Positions 24,355-39,446 are shown, numbered from the stretch's first letter. The stretch is 64,000 nt of DNA from Oasisia sp. SBJ-2009 (GCA_964017155.1 OZ024860.1:53686056-53750055); one strand, 5' to 3'. Notes: generated by a model from the sequence alone, not told the origin. Translations and numbers: made by a program.

Positions 24355-27300
24355 TTAACAGGGTGATAGTTGCACAAATCGAGGAAAACGACAAAGTCCG
24401 ATCCGCTTACGGGGGATCAGTTTTGAGAATCGAGAGAAACGGCCAAGTTCGACGCGCCGGTCGGTCTTCTCTGGCGTATTCCACGCACGGAGTGTAACTA
24501 CGACTCTCTCGACGAAACCAACTGACCGTGCGCGTCGTCTTGCCAACTTTTGGAAACAAATCGAGCAAAACGACAAAGTCCGATCCGTCAACGGGGGATC
24601 AGTTGGGGAAGCGTAAATGTCTGTTTACATTCTTTTCAACAGAATTCCGTGGCGACCGCTGGGTAAACGGCGGGAGTAATAATGAACCACTAACTAGATG
24701 AGGTGTCAAGACATTTGGCGACCTTAACAGGGTGATAGTTGCACAAATCGAGGAAAACGACAAAGTCCGATCCGTCTACGGGGGATCAGTTTTGAGAATC
24801 GAGAGAAACGGCCAAGTTCGACGCGCCGGTCGGTCTTCTCGGGCGTGTGCCACGCAAGGGGTGTAACTACGACTCTCTCGACGAAACCAACTGACCGTGC
24901 GCGTCGTCTTGCCAACTTTTGGAAACAAATCGAGGAAAACGACAAAGTCCGATCAGTCTACGGGGGATCAGTTGGGGAAGCGTAAATGTCTGTTTACATT
25001 CTTTTCAACAGAATTCCGTGGCGACCGCTGGGTAAACGGCGGGAGTAATAATGAACCACTAACTAGATGAGGTGACGAGGCATTTGGCGACCTTAACAGG
25101 GTGATAGTTGCACAAATCGAGGAAAACGACAAAGTCCGATCCGTCTACGGGGGATCAGTTTTGAGAATCGAGAGAAACGGCCACGTTCGACTCGCCGGTC
25201 GGTCTTCTCGGGCGTATTCCACGCACGGAGTGTAACTACGACTCTCTCGACGAAACCAACTGACCGTGCGCGTCGTCTTGCCAACTTTTGGAAACAAATC
25301 GAGCAAAACGACAAAGTCCGATCCGTCTACGGGGGATCAGTTGGGGAAGTATGTTTACATTCTTTTCAACAGAATTCCGTGCCGACCGCTGGGTAAACGG
25401 CGGGAGTAATAATGAACCACTAACTAGATGAGGTGACGAGGCACTTGGCGACCTTAACAGGGTGATAGTTGCACAAATCGAGGAAAACGACAAAGTCCGA
25501 TCCGTCTACCGGGGATCAGTTTTGTGAATCGAGAGAAACGGCCAAGTTCGACGCGCCGGTCGGTCTTCTCGGGCGTATTCCACACACGGAGTGTAACTAC
25601 GACTCTCTCGACGAAACCATCTGACCGTGCGCGTCGTCTTGCCAACTTTTGGAAACAAATCGAGGAAAACGACAAAGTCCGATCCGTCTACGGGGGATCA
25701 GTTGGGGAAGTCTGTTTACATTATTTTCAACAGAATTCCGTGCCGACCGCTGGGTAAACGGCGGGAGTAATAATGAACCACTAACTAGATGAGGTGACGA
25801 GGCATTTGGCGACCTTAACAGGGTGATAGTTGCACAAATCGAGGAAAACCACAAAGTCCGATCCGTCTACGGGGGATCAGTTTTGAGAATCGAGAGAAAC
25901 GGCCAAGTTCGACGCGCCGGTCGGTCTTCTCGGGCGTATTCCACGCACGGAGTGTAACTACGACTCTCTCGACGAAACCAACTGACCGTGCGCGTCGTCT
26001 TGCCAACTTTTGGAAACAAATCGAGGAAAACGACAAAGTCCGATCCGTCTACGGGGGATCAGTTGGGGAAGTCTGTTTACATTCTTTTCAACAGCATTCC
26101 GTGCCGACCGCTGGGTAAACGGCGGGAGTAATAATGAACCACTAACTAGATGAGGTGACGAGGCATTTGGCGACCTTAACAGGGTGATAGTTGCACAAAT
26201 CGAGGAAAACGACAAAGTCCGATCCGCTTACGGGGGATCAGTTTTGAGAATCGAGAGAAACGGCCAAGTTCGACGCGCCGGTCGGTCTTCTCTGGCGTAT
26301 TCCACGCACGGAGTGTAACTACGACTCTCTCGACGAAACCAACTGACCGTGCGCGTCGTCTTGCCAACTTTTGGAAACAAATCGAGCAAAACGACAAAGT
26401 CCGATCCGTCAACGGGGGATCAGTTGGGGAAGCGTAAATGTCTGTTTACATTCTTTTCAACATAATTCCGTGGCGACCGCTGGGTAAACGGCGGGAGTAA
26501 TAATGAACCACTAACTAGATGAGGTGTCAAGACATTTGGCGACCTTAACAGGGTGATAGTTGCACAAATCGAGGAAAACGACAAAGTCCGATCCGTCTAC
26601 GGGGGATCAGTTTTGAGAATCGAGAGAAACGGCCAAGTTCGACGCGCCGGTCGGTCTTCTCGGGCGTGTGCCACGCAAGGGGTGTAACTACGACTCTCTC
26701 GACGAAACCAACTGACCGTGCGCGTCGTCTTGCCAACTTTTGGAAACAAATCGAGGAAAACGACAAAGTCCGATCAGTCTACGGGGGATCAGTTGGGGAA
26801 GCGTAAATGTCTGTTTACATTCTTTTCAACAGAATTCCGTGGCGACCGCTGGGTAAACGGCGGGAGTAATAATGAACCACTAACTAGATGAGGTGACGAG
26901 GCATTTGGCGACCTTAACAGGGTGATAGTTGCACAAATCGAGGAAAACGACAAAGTCCGATCCGTCTACGGGGGATCAGTTTTGAGAATCGAGAGAAACG
27001 GCCACGTTCGACTCGCCGGTCGGTCTTCTCGGGCGTATTCCACGCACGGAGTGTAACTACGACTCTCTCGACGAAACCAACTGACCGTGCGCGTCGTCTT
27101 GCCAACTTTTGGAAACAAATCGAGCAAAACGACAAAGTCCGATCCGTCTACGGGGGATCAGTTGGGGAAGTATGTTTACATTCTTTTCAACAGAATTCCG
27201 TGCCGACCGCTGGGTAAACGGCGGGAGTAATAATGAACCACTAACTAGATGAGGTGACGAGGCACTTGGCGACCTTAACAGGGTGATAGTTGCACAAATC

Positions 27301-27996
27301 GAGGAAAACGACAAAGTCCGATCCGTCTACCGGGGATCAGTTTTGTGAATCGAGAGAAACGGCCAAGTTCGACGCGCCGGTCGGTCTTCTCGGGCGTATT
27401 CCACACACGGAGTGTAACTACGACTCTCTCGACGAAACCATCTGACCGTGCGCGTCGTCTTGCCAACTTTTGGAAACAAATCGAGGAAAACGACAAAGTC
27501 CGATCCGTCTACGGGGGATCAGTTGGGGAAGTCTGTTTACATTATTTTCAACAGAATTCCGTGCCGACCGCTGGGTAAACGGCGGGAGTAATAATGAACC
27601 ACTAACTAGATGAGGTGACGAGGCATTTGGCGACCTTAACAGGGTGATAGTTGCACAAATCGAGGAAAACCACAAAGTCCGATCCGTCTACGGGGGATCA
27701 GTTTTGAGAATCGAGAGAAACGGCCAAGTTCGACGCGCCGGTCGGTCTTCTCGGGCGTATTCCACGCACGGAGTGTAACTACGACTCTCTCGACGAAACC
27801 AACTGACCGTGCGCGTCGTCTTGCCAACTTTTGGAAACAAATCGAGGAAAACGACAAAGTCCGATCCGTCTACGGGGGATCAGTTGGGGAAGTCTGTTTA
27901 CATTCTTTTCAACAGCATTCCGTGCCGACCGCTGGGTAAACGGCGGGAGTAATAATGAACCACTAACTAGATGAGGTGACGAGGCATTTGGCGACC
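24355..27996 (+). repeat. 1821-bp higher-order repeat, two copies
   Basis: Five-unit blocks (369, 369, 361, 361, 361) start at 24355 and 26176. Shared private variants include TTCCACACACGG near 25580 and near 27401, and GTCTACCGGGG in the same units. A small difference is CAACAGAATT near 24638 against CAACATAATT near 26459. Confidence 0.88.
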
Positions 27997-30900
27997 TTAA
28001 CAGGGTGATAGTTGCACAAATCGAGGAAAACGACAAAGTCCGATCCGTCTACGGGGGAGCAGTTTTGAGAATCGAGAGAAACGGCCAAGTTCGACGCGCC
28101 GGTCGGTCTTCTCGGGCGTATTCCACGCACGGAGTGTAACTACGACTCTCTCGACGAAACCAACTGACCGTGCGCGTCGTCTTGCCAACTTTTGGAAACA
28201 AATCGAGGAAAACGACAAAGTCCGATCCGTCTACGGGGGATCAGTTGGGGAAGTCTGTTTACATTCTTTTCAACAGAATTCCGTGCCGACCGCTGGGTAA
28301 ACGGCGGGAGTAATAATGAACCACTAACTAGATGAGGTGACGAGGCATTTGGCGACCTTAACAGGGTGATAGTTGCACAAATCGAGGAAAACGACAAAGT
28401 CCGATCCGCTTACGGGGGATCAGTTTTGAGAATCGAGAGAAACGGCCAAGTTCGACGCGCCGGTCGGTCTTCTCTGGCGTATTCCACGCACGGAGTGTAA
28501 CTACGACTCTCTCGACGAAACCAACTGACCGTGCGCGTCGTCTTGCCAACTTTTGGAAACAAATCGAGGAAAACGACAAAGTCCGATCCGTCTACGGGGG
28601 ATCAGTTGGGGAAGTCTGTTTACATTCTTTTCAACAGCATTCCGTGCCGACCGCTGGGTAAACGGCGGGAGTAATAATGAACCACTAACTAGATTAGGTG
28701 ACGAGGCATTTGGAGACCTTAACAGGGTGATAGTTGCACAAATCGAGGAAAACGACAAAGTCCGATCCGTCTACGGGGGATCAGTTTTGAGAATCGAGAG
28801 AAACGGCCAAGTTCGACGCGCCGGTCGGTCTTCTCGGGCGTATTCCACGCACGGAGTGTAACTACGACTCTCTCGACGAAACCAACTGACCGTGCGCGTC
28901 GTCTTGCCAACTTTTGGAAACAAATCGAGGAAAACGACAAAGTCCGATCCGTCTACGGGGGATCAGTTGGGGAAGTCTGTTTACATTCTTTTCAACAGAA
29001 TTCCGTGCCGACCGCTGGGTAAACGGCGGGAGTAATAATGAACCACTAACTAGATGAGGTGACGAGGCATTTGGCGACCTTAACAGGGTGATAGTTGCAC
29101 AAATCGAGGAAAACGACAAAGTCCGATCCGCTTACGGGGGATCAGTTTTGAGAATCGAGAGAAACGGCCAAGTTCGACGCGCCGGTCGGTCTTCTCTGGC
29201 GTATTCCACGCACGGAGTGTAACTACGACTCTCTCGACGAAACCAACTGACCGTGCGCGTCGTCTTGCCAACTTTTGGAAACAAATCGAGCAAAACGACA
29301 AAGTCCGATCCGTCAACGGGGGATCAGTTGGGGAAGCGTAAATGTCTGTTTACATTCTTTTCAACATAATTCCGTGGCGACCGCTGGGTAAACGGCGGGA
29401 GTAATAATGAACCACTAACTAGATGAGGTGTCAAGACATTTGGCGACCTTAACAGGGTGATAGTTGCACAAATCGAGGAAAACGACAAAGTCCGATCCGT
29501 CTACGGGGGATCAGTTTTGAGAATCGAGAGAAACGGCCAAGTTCGACGCGCCGGTCGGTCTTCTCGGGCGTGTGCCACGCAAGGGGTGTAACTACGACTC
29601 TCTCGACGAAACCAACTGACCGTGCGCGTCGTCTTGCCAACTTTTGGAAACAAATCGAGCAAAACGACAAAGTCCGATCCGTCAACGGGGGATCAGTTGG
29701 GGAAGCGTAAATGTCTGTTTACATTCTTTTCAACATAATTCCGTGGCGACCGCTGGGTAAACGGCGGGAGTAATAATGAACCACTAACTAGATGAGGTGT
29801 CAAGACATTTGGCGACCTTAACAGGGTGATAGTTGCACAAATCGAGGAAAACGACAAAGTCCGATCCGTCTACGGGGGATCAGTTTTGAGAATCGAGAGA
29901 AACGGCCAAGTTCGACGCGCCGGTCGGTCTTCTCGGGCGTGTGCCACGCAAGGGGTGTAACTACGACTCTCTCGACGAAACCAACTGACCGTGCCCGTCG
30001 TCTTGCCAACTTTTGGAAACATATCGAGGAAAACGACAAAGTCCGATCCGTCAAGGGGGGATCAGTTGGGGAAGCGTAAATGTCTGTTTACATTCTTTTC
30101 AACAGAATTCCGTGGCGACCGCTGGGTAAACGGCGGGAGTAATAATGAACCACTAACTAGATGAGGTGTCAAGACATTTGGCGACCTTAACAGGGTGATA
30201 GTTGCACAAATCGAGGAAAACGACAAAGTCCGATCCGTCTACGGGGGATCAGTTGGGGAAGTCTGTTTACATTCTTTTCAACAGAATTCCGTGCCGACCG
30301 CTGGGTAAACGGCGGGAGTAATAATGAACCACTAACTAGATGAGGTGACGAGGCATTTGGCGACCTTAACAGGGTGATAGTTGCACAAATCGAGGAAAAC
30401 GACAAAGTCCGATCCGCTTACGGGGGATCAGTTTTGAGAATCGAGAGAAACGGACAAGTTCGACGCGCCGGTCGGTCTTCTCTGGCGTATTCCACGCACG
30501 GAGTGTAACTACGACTCTCTCGACGAAACCAACTGACCGTGCGCGTCGTCTTGCCAACTTTTGGAAACAAATCGAGCAAAACGACAAAGTCCGATCCGTC
30601 AACGGGGGATCAGTTGGGGAAGCGTAAATGTCTGTTTACATTCTTTTCAACATAATTCCGTGGCGACCGCTGGGTAAACGGCGGGAGTAATAATGTACCA
30701 CTAACTAGATGAGGTGTCAAGACATTTGGCGACCTTAACAGGGTGATAGTTGCACAAATCGAGGAAAACGACAAAGTCCGATCCGTCTACGGGGGATCAG
30801 TTTTGAGAATCGAGAGAAACGGCCAAGTTCGACGCGACGGTCGGTCTTCTCGGGCGTGTGCCACGCAAGGGGTGTAACTACGACTCTCTCGACGAAACCA

Positions 30901-33900
30901 ACTGACCGTGCGCGTCGTCTTGCCAACTTTTGGAAACATATCGAGGAAAACGACAAAGTCCGATCCGTCAACGGGGGATCAGTTGGGGAAGCGTAAATGT
31001 CTGTTTACATTCTTTTCAACAGAATTCCGTGGCGACCGCTGGGTAAACGGCGGGAGTAATAATGAACCACTAACTAGATGAGGTGTCAAGACATTCGGCG
31101 ACCTTAACAGGGTGATAGTTGCACAAATCGAGGAAAACGACAAAGTCCGATCCGTCTACGGGGGATCAGTTTTGAGAATCGAGAGAAACGGCCAAGTTTG
31201 ACGCGCCGGTCGGTCTTCTCGGGCGTGTGCCACGCAAGGGGTGTAACTACGACTCTCTCGACGAAACCAACTGACCGTGCGCGTCGTCTTGCCAACTTTT
31301 GGAAACAAATCGAGGAAAACGACAAAGTCCGATCAGTCTACGGGGGATCAGTTGGGGAAGCGTAAATGTCTGTTTACATTCTTTTCAACAGAATTCCGTG
31401 GCGACCGCTGGGTAAACGGCGGGAGTAATAATGAACCACTAACTAGATGAGGTGTCAAGACATTTGGCGACCTTAACAGGGTGATAGTTGCACAAATCGA
31501 GGAAAACGACAAAGTCCGATCCGTCTACGGGGGATCAGTTTTGAGAATCGAGAGAAACGGCCAAGTTCGACGCGCCGGTCGGTCTTCTCGGGCGTGTGCC
31601 ACGCAAGGGGTGTAACTACGACTCTCTCGACGAAACCAACTGACCGTGCGCGTCGTCTTGCCAACTTTTGGAAACAAATCGAGGAAAACGACAAAGTCCG
31701 ATCAGTCTACGGGGGATCAGTTGGGGAAGCGTAAATGTCTGTTTACATTCTTTTCAACAGAATTCCGTGGCGACCGCTGGGTAAACGGCGGGAGTAATAA
31801 TGAACCACTAACTAGATGAGGTGACGAGGCATTTGGCGACCTTAACAGGGTGATAGTTGCACAAATCGAGGAAAACGACAAAGTCCGATCCGTCTACGGG
31901 GGATCAGTTTTGAGAATCGAGAGAAACGGCCACGTTCGACTCGCCGGTCGGTCTTCTCGGGCGTATTCCACGCACGGAGTGTAACTACGACTCTCTCGAC
32001 GAAACCAACTGACCGTGCGCGTCGTCTTGCCAACTTTTGGAAACAAATCGAGCAAAACGACAAAGTCCGATCCGTCTACGGGGGATCAGTTGGGGAAGTA
32101 TGTTTACATTCTTTTCAACAGAATTCTGTGCCGACCGCTGGGTAAACGGCGGGAGTAATAATGAACCACTAACTAGATGAGGTGACGAGGCACTTGGCGA
32201 CCTTAACAGGGTGATAGTTGCACAAATCGAGGAAAACGACAAAGTCCGATCCGTCTACGGGGGATCAGTTTTGTGAATCGAGAGAAACGGCCAAGTTCGA
32301 CGCGCCGGTCGGTCTTCTCGGGCGTATTCCACGCACGGAGTGTAACTACGACTCTCTCGACGAAACCATCTGACCGTGCGCGTCGTCTTGCCAACTTTTG
32401 GAAGCAAATCGAGGAAAACGACAAAGTCCGATCCGTCTACGGGGGATCAGTTGGGGAAGTCTGTTTACATTATTTTCAACAGAATTCCGTGCCGACCGCT
32501 GGGTAAACGGCGGGAGTAATAATGAACCACTAACTAGATGAGGTGACGAGGCATTTGGCGACCTTAACAGGGTGATAGTTGCACAAATCGAGGAAAACCA
32601 CAAAGTCCGATCCGTCTACGGGGGATCAGTTTTGAGAATCGAGAGAAACGGCCAAGTTCGACGCGCCGGTCGGTCTTCTCGCACGGAGTGTAACTACGAC
32701 TCTCTCGACGAAACCAACTGACCGTGCGCGTCGTCTTGCCAACTTTTGGAAACAAATCGAGGAAAACGACAAAGTCCGATCCGTCTACGGGGGATCAGTT
32801 GGGGAAGTCTGTTTACATTCTTTTCTACAGCATTCCGTGCCGACCGCTGGGTAAACGGCGGGAGTAATAATGAACCACTAACTAGATGAGGTGACGAGGC
32901 ATTTGGCGACCTTAACAGGGTGATAGTTGCACAAATCGAGGAAAACGACAAAGTCCGATCCGTCTACGGGGGATCACTTTTGAGAATCGAGAGAAACGGC
33001 CAAGTTCGACGCGCCGGTTGGTCTTCTCGGGCGTATTCCACGCACGGAGTGTAACTACGACTCTCTCGACGAAACCAACTGACCGTGCGCGTCGTCTTGC
33101 CAACTTTTGGAAACAAATCGAGGAAAACGACAAAGTCCGATCCGTCTACGGGGGATCAGTTGGGGAAGTCTGTTTACATTCTTTTCAACAGAATTCCGTG
33201 CCGACCGCTGGGTAAACGGCGGGAGTAATAATGAACCACTAACTAGATGAGGTGACGAGGCATTTGGCGACCTTAACAGGGTGATAGTTGCACAAATCGA
33301 GGAAAACGACAAAGTCCGATCCGCTTACGGGGGATCAGTTTTGAGAATCGAGAGAAACGGCCAAGTTCGACGCGCCGGTCGGTCTTCTCTGGCGTATTCC
33401 ACGCACGGAGTGTAACTACGACTCTCTCGACGAAACCAACTGACCGTGCGCGTCGTCTTGCCAACTTTTGGAAACAAATCGAGCAAAACGACAAAGTCCG
33501 ATCCGTCAACGGGGGATCAGTTGGGGAAGCGTAAATGTCTGTTTACATTCTTTTCAACATAATTCCGTGGCGACCGCTGGGTAAACGGCGGGAGTAATAA
33601 TGAACCACTAACTAGATGAGGTGTCAAGACATTTGGCGACCTTAACAGGGTGATAGTTGCACAAATCGAGGAAAACGACAAAGTCCGATCCGTCTACGGG
33701 GGATCAGTTTTGAGAATCGAGAGAAACGGCCAAGTTCGACGCGCCGGTCGGTCTTCTCGGGCGTGTGCCACGCAAGGGGTGTAACTACGACTCTCTCGAC
33801 GAAACCAACTGACCGTGCGCGTCGTCTTGCCAACTTTTGGAAACATATCGAGGAAAACGACAAAGTCCGATCCGTCAACGGGGGATCAGTTGGGGAAGCG

Positions 33901-35101
33901 TAAATGTCTGTTTACATTCTTTTCAACAGAATTCCGTGGCGACCGCTGGGTAAACGGCGGGAGTAATAATGAACCACTAACTAGATGAGGTGTCAAGACA
34001 TTTGGCGACCTTAACAGGGTGATAGTTGCACAAATCGAGGAAAACGACAAAGTCCGATCCGTCTACGGGGGATCAGTTTTGAGAATCGAGAGAAACGGCC
34101 AAGTTCGACGCGCCGGTCGGTCTTCTCGGGCGTGTGCCACGCAAGGGGTGTAACTACGACTCTCTCGACGAAACCAACTGACCGTGCGCGTCGTCTTGCC
34201 AACTTTTGGAAACAAATCGAGGAAAACGACAAAGTCCGATCAGTCTACGGGGGATCAGTTGGGGAAGCGTAAATGTCTGTTTACATTCTTTTCAACAGAA
34301 TTCCGTGGCGACCGCTGGGTAAACGGCGGGAGTAATAATGAACCACTAACTAGATGAGGTGACGAGGCATTTGGCGACCTTAACAGGGTGATAGTTGCAC
34401 AAATCGAGGAAAACGACAAAGTCCGATCCGTCTACGGGGGATCAGTTTTGAGAATCGAGAGAAACGGCCACGTTCGACTCGCCGGTCGGTCTTCTCGGGC
34501 GTATTCCACGCACGGGGTGTAACTACGACTCTCTCGACGAAACCAACTGACCGTGCGCGTCGTCTTGCCAACATTTGGAAACAAATCGAGCAAAACGACA
34601 AAGTCCGATCCGTCTACGGGGGATCAGTTGGGGAAGTATGTTTACATTCTTTTCAACAGAATTCCGTGCCGACCGCTGGGTAAACGGCGGGAGTAATAAT
34701 GAACCACTAACTAGATGAGGTGACGAGGCACTTGGCGACCTTAACAGGGTGATAGTTGCACAAATCGAGGAAAACGACAAAGTCCGATCCGTCTACCGGG
34801 GATCAGTTTTGTGAATCGAGAGAAACGGCCAAGTTCGACGCGCCGGTCGGTCTTCTCGGGCGTATTCCACGCACGGAGTGTAACTACGACTCTCTCGACG
34901 AAACCATCTGACCGTGCGCGTCGTCTTGCCAACTTTTGGAAACAAATCGAGGAAAACGACAAAGTCCGATCCGTCTACGGGGGATCAGTTGGGGAAGTCT
35001 GTTTACATTATTTTCAACAGAATTCCGTGCCGACCGCTGGGTAAACGGCGGGAGTAATAATGAACCACTAACTAGATGAGGTGACGAGGCATTTGGCGAC
35101 C
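27997..35101 (+). repeat. Satellite A mosaic segment without a single dominant period
   Basis: Unit starts are 27997, 28358, 28719, 29080, 29449, 29818, 30187 (half-unit), 30366, 30735, 31104, 31473, 31842, 32203, 32564 (348 bp), 32912, 33273, 33642, 34011, 34380 and 34741. The run 31473-33272 (369, 361, 361, 348, 361) repeats the order of 7259-9058, and 28358 and 29080 are a 722-bp pair. Private variants include GATTAGGTG near 28693. This stretch contains the first half-unit and the last GTGAATCGAG units, so it links the left and right parts of the array. Confidence 0.8.
30187..30365 (+). repeat. First 179-bp half-unit
   Basis: Box 1 (30208-30254) is followed directly by GGGGAAG, so segment B and one box copy (182 bp) are absent. 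The result is what exchange between box 1 and box 2 would leave. It follows a 369-bp unit (29818) ending in GTCAAGAC. It is the only half-unit before 36 kb. All half-unit starts: 30187, 36193, 38546, 40185, 40733, 41642, 42912, 44543, 45452, 47091, 47639, 48187, 48366, 50005, 51644, 53283, 54200, 55117. Confidence 0.93.
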
Positions 35102-38100
35102 TTAACAGGGTGATAGTTGCACAAATCGAGGAAAACCACAAAGTCCGATCCGTCTACGGGGGATCAGTTTTGAGAATCGAGAGAAACGGCCAAGTTCGAC
35201 GCGCCGGTCGGTCTTCTCGGGCGTATTCCACGCACGGAGTGTAACTACGACTCTCTCGACGAAACCAACTGACCGTGCGCGTCGTCTTGCCAACTTTTGG
35301 AAACAAATCGAGGAAAACGACAAAGTCCGATCCGTCTACGGGGGATCAGTTGGGGAAGCCTGTTTACATTCTTTTCAACAGCATTCCGTGCCGACCGCTG
35401 GGTAAACGGCGGGAGTAATAATGAACCACTAACTAGATGAGGTGACGAGGCATTTGGCGACCTTAACAGGGTGATAGTTGCACAAATCGAGGAAAACGAC
35501 AAAGTCCGATCCGTCTACGGGGGATCAGTTTTGAGAATCGAGAGAAACGGCCAAGTTCGACGCGCCGGTCGGTCTTCTCGGGCGTATTCCACGCACGGAG
35601 TGTAACTACGACTCTCTCGACGAAACCAACTGACCGTGCGCGTCGTCTTGCCAACTTTTGGAAACAAATCGAGGAAAACGACAAAGTCCGATCCGTCTAC
35701 GGGGGATCAGTTGGGGAAGTCTGTTTACATTCTTTTCAACAGAATTCCGTGCCGACCGCTGGGTAAACGGCGGGAGTAATAATGAACCACTAACTAGATG
35801 AGGTGACGAGGCATTTGGCGACCTTAACAGGGTGATAGTTGCACAAATCGAGGAAAACGACAAAGTCCGATCCGCTTACGGGGGATCAGTTTTGAGAATC
35901 GAGAGAAACGGCCAAGTTCGACGCGCCGGTCGGTCTTCTCTGGCGTATTCCACGCACGGAGTGTAACTACGACTCTCTCGACGAAACCAACTGACCGTGC
36001 GCGTCGTCTTGCCAACTTTTGGAAACAAATCGAGCAAAACGACAAAGTCCGATCCGTCAACGGGGGATCAGTTGGGGAAGCGTAAATGTCTGTTTACATT
36101 CTTTTCAACATAATTCCGTGGCGACCGCTGGGTAAACGGCGGGAGTAATAATGAACCACTAACTAGATGAGGTGTCAAGACATTTGGCGACCTTAACAGG
36201 GTGATAGTTGCACAAATCGAGGAAAACGACAAAGTCCGATCCGTCTACGGGGGATCAGTTGGGGAAGTCTGTTTACATTCTTTTCAACAGAATTCCGTGC
36301 CGACCGCTGGGTAAACGGCGGGAGTAATAATGAACCACTAACTAGATGAGGTGACGAGGCATTTGGCGACCTTAACAGGGTGATAGTTGCACAAATCGAG
36401 GAAAACCACAAAGTCCGATCCGTCTACGGGGGATCAGTTTTGAGAATCGAGAGAAACGGCCAAGTTCGACGCGCCGGTCGGTCTTCTCGGGCGTATTCCA
36501 CGCACGGAGTGTAACTACGACTCTCTCGACGAAACCAACTGACCGTGCGCGTCGTCTTGCCAACTTTTGGAAACAAATCGAGGAAAACGACAAAGTCCGA
36601 TCCGTCTACGGGGGATCAGTTGGGGAAGTCTGTTTACATTCTTTTCAACAGCATTCCGTGCCGACCGCTGGGTAAACGGCGGGAGTAATAATGAACCACT
36701 AACTAGATGAGGTGACGAGGCATTTGGCGACCTTAACAGGGTGATAGTTGCACAAATCGAGGAAAACCACAAAGTCCGATCCGTCTACGGGGGATCAGTT
36801 TTGAGAATCGAGAGAAACGGCCAAGTTCGACGCGCCGGTCGGTCTTCTCGGGCGTATTCCACGCACGGAGTGTAACTACGACTCTCTCGACGAAACCAAC
36901 TGACCGTGCGCGTCGTCTTGCCAACTTTTGGAAACAAATCGAGGAAAACGACAAAGTCCGATCCGTCTACGGGGGATCAGTTGGGGAAGTCTGTTTACAT
37001 TCTTTTCAACAGAATTCCGTGCCGACCGCTGGGTAAACGGCGGGAGTAATAATGAACCACTAACTAGATGAGGTGACGAGGCATTTGGCGACCTTAACAG
37101 GGTGATAGTTGCACAAATCGAGGAAAACCACAAAGTCCGATCCGTCTACGGGGGATCAGTTTTGATAATCGAGAGAAACGGCCAAGTTCGACGCGCCGGT
37201 CGGTCTTCTCGGGCGTATTCCACGCACGGAGTGTAACTACGACTCTCTCGACGAAACCAACTGACCGTGCGCGTCGTCTTGCCAACTTTTGGAAACAAAT
37301 CGAGGAAAACGACAAAGTCCGATCCGTCTACGGGGGATCAGTTGGGGAAGTCTGTTTACATTCTTTTCAACAGAATTCCGTGCCGACCGCTGGGTAAACG
37401 GCGGGAGTAATAATGAACCACTAACTAGATGAGGTGACGAGGCATTTGGCGACCTTAACAGGGTGATAGTTGCACAAATCGAGGAAAACGACAAAGTCCG
37501 ATCCGTCTACGGGGGATCAGTTTTGAGAATCGAGAGAAACGGCCAAGTTCGACGCGCCGGTCGGTCTTCTCGGGCGTATTCCACGCACGGAGTGTAACTA
37601 CGACTCTCTCGACGAAACCAACTGACCGTGCGCGTCGTCTTGCCAACTTTTGGAAACAAATCGAGGAAAACGACAAAGTCCGATCCGTCTACGGGGGATC
37701 AGTTGGGGAAGCCTGTTTACATTCTTTTCAACAGCATTCCGTGCCGACCGCTGGGTAAACGGCGGGAGTAATAATGAACCACTAACTAGATGAGGTGACG
37801 AGGCATTTGGCGACCTTAACAGGGTGATAGTTGCACAAATCGAGGAAAACGACAAAGTCCGATCCGTCTACGGGGGATCAGTTTTGAGAATCGAGAGAAA
37901 CGGCCAAGTTCGACGCGCCGGTCGGTCTTCTCGGGCGTATTCCACGCACGGAGTGTAACTACGACTCTCTCGACGAAACCAACTGACCGTGCGCGTCGTC
38001 TTGCCAACTTTTGGAAACAAATCGAGGAAAACGACAAAGTCCGATCCGTCTACGGGGGATCAGTTGGGGAAGTCTGTTTACATTCTTTTCCACAGAATTC

Positions 38101-39446
38101 CGTGCCGACCGCTGGGTAAACGGCGGGAGTAATAATGAACCACTAACTAGATGAGGTGACGAGGCATTTGGCGACCTTAACAGGGTGATAGTTGCACAAA
38201 TCGAGGAAAACGACAAAGTCCGATCCGCTTACGGGGGATCAGTTTTGAGAATCGAGAGAAACGGCCAAGTTCGACGCGCCGGTCGGTCTTCTCTGGCGTA
38301 TTCCACGCACGGAGTGTAACTACGACTCTCTCGACGAAACCAACTGACCGTGCGCGTCGTCTTGCCAACTTTTGGAAACAAATCGAGCAAAACGACAAAG
38401 TCCGATCCGTCAACGGGGGATCAGTTGGGGAAGCGTAAATGTCTGTTTACATTCTTTTCAACATAATTCCGTGGCGACCGCTGGGTAAACGGCGGGAGTA
38501 ATAATGAACCACTAACTAGATGAGGTGTCAAGACATTTGGCGACCTTAACAGGGTGATAGTTGCACAAATCGAGGAAAACGACAAAGTCCGATCCGTCTA
38601 CGGGGGATCAGTTGGGGAAGTCTGTTTACATTCTTTTCAACAGAATTCCGTGCCGACCGCTGGGTAAACGGCGGGAGTAATAATGAACCACTAACTAGAT
38701 GAGGTGACGAGGCATTTGGCGACCTTAACAGGGTGATAGTTGCACAAATCGAGGAAAACCACAAAGTCCGATCCGTCTACGGGGGATCAGTTTTGAGAAT
38801 CGAGAGAAACGGCCAAGTTCGACGCGCCGGTCGGTCTTCTCGGGCGTATTCCACGCACGGAGTGTAACTACGACTCTCTCGACGAAACCAACTGACCGTG
38901 CGCGTCGTCTTGCCAACTTTTGGAAACAAATCGAGGAAAACGACAAAGTCCGATCCGTCTACGGGGGATCAGTTGGGGAAGTCTGTTTACATTCTTTTCA
39001 ACAGAATTCCGTGCCGACCGCTGGGTAAACGGCGGGAGTAATAATGAACCACTAACTAGATGAGGTGACGAGGCATTTGGCGACCTTAACAGGGTGATAG
39101 TTGCACAAATCGAGGAAAACGACAAAGTCCGATCCGTCTACGGGGGATCAGTTTTGATAATCGAGAGAAACGGCCAAGTTCGACGCGCCGGTCGGTCTTC
39201 TCGGGCGTATTCCACGCACGGAGTGTAACTACGACTCTCTCGACGAAACCAACTGACCGTGCGCGTCGTCTTGCCAACTTTTGGAAACAAATCGAGGAAA
39301 ACGACAAAGTCCGATCCGTCTACGGGGGATCAGTTGGGGAAGTCTGTTTACATTCTTTTCAACAGAATTCCGTGCCGACCGCTGGGTAAACGGCGGGAGT
39401 AATAATGAACCACTAACTAGATGAGGTGACGAGGCATTTGGCGACC
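35102..39446 (+). repeat. 2353-bp spaced duplication in satellite A
   Basis: Units at 35102, 35463, 35824, 36193, 36372 and 36733 match in length order those at 37455, 37816, 38177, 38546, 38725 and 39086 (361, 361, 369, 179, 361, 361). The uncommon GAAGCCTG occurs at 35355 and 37708, exactly 2353 bp apart. The first unit of each series differs in box 1 (CCACAAAG against CGACAAAG), so the paired region probably begins within it. Confidence 0.82.
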
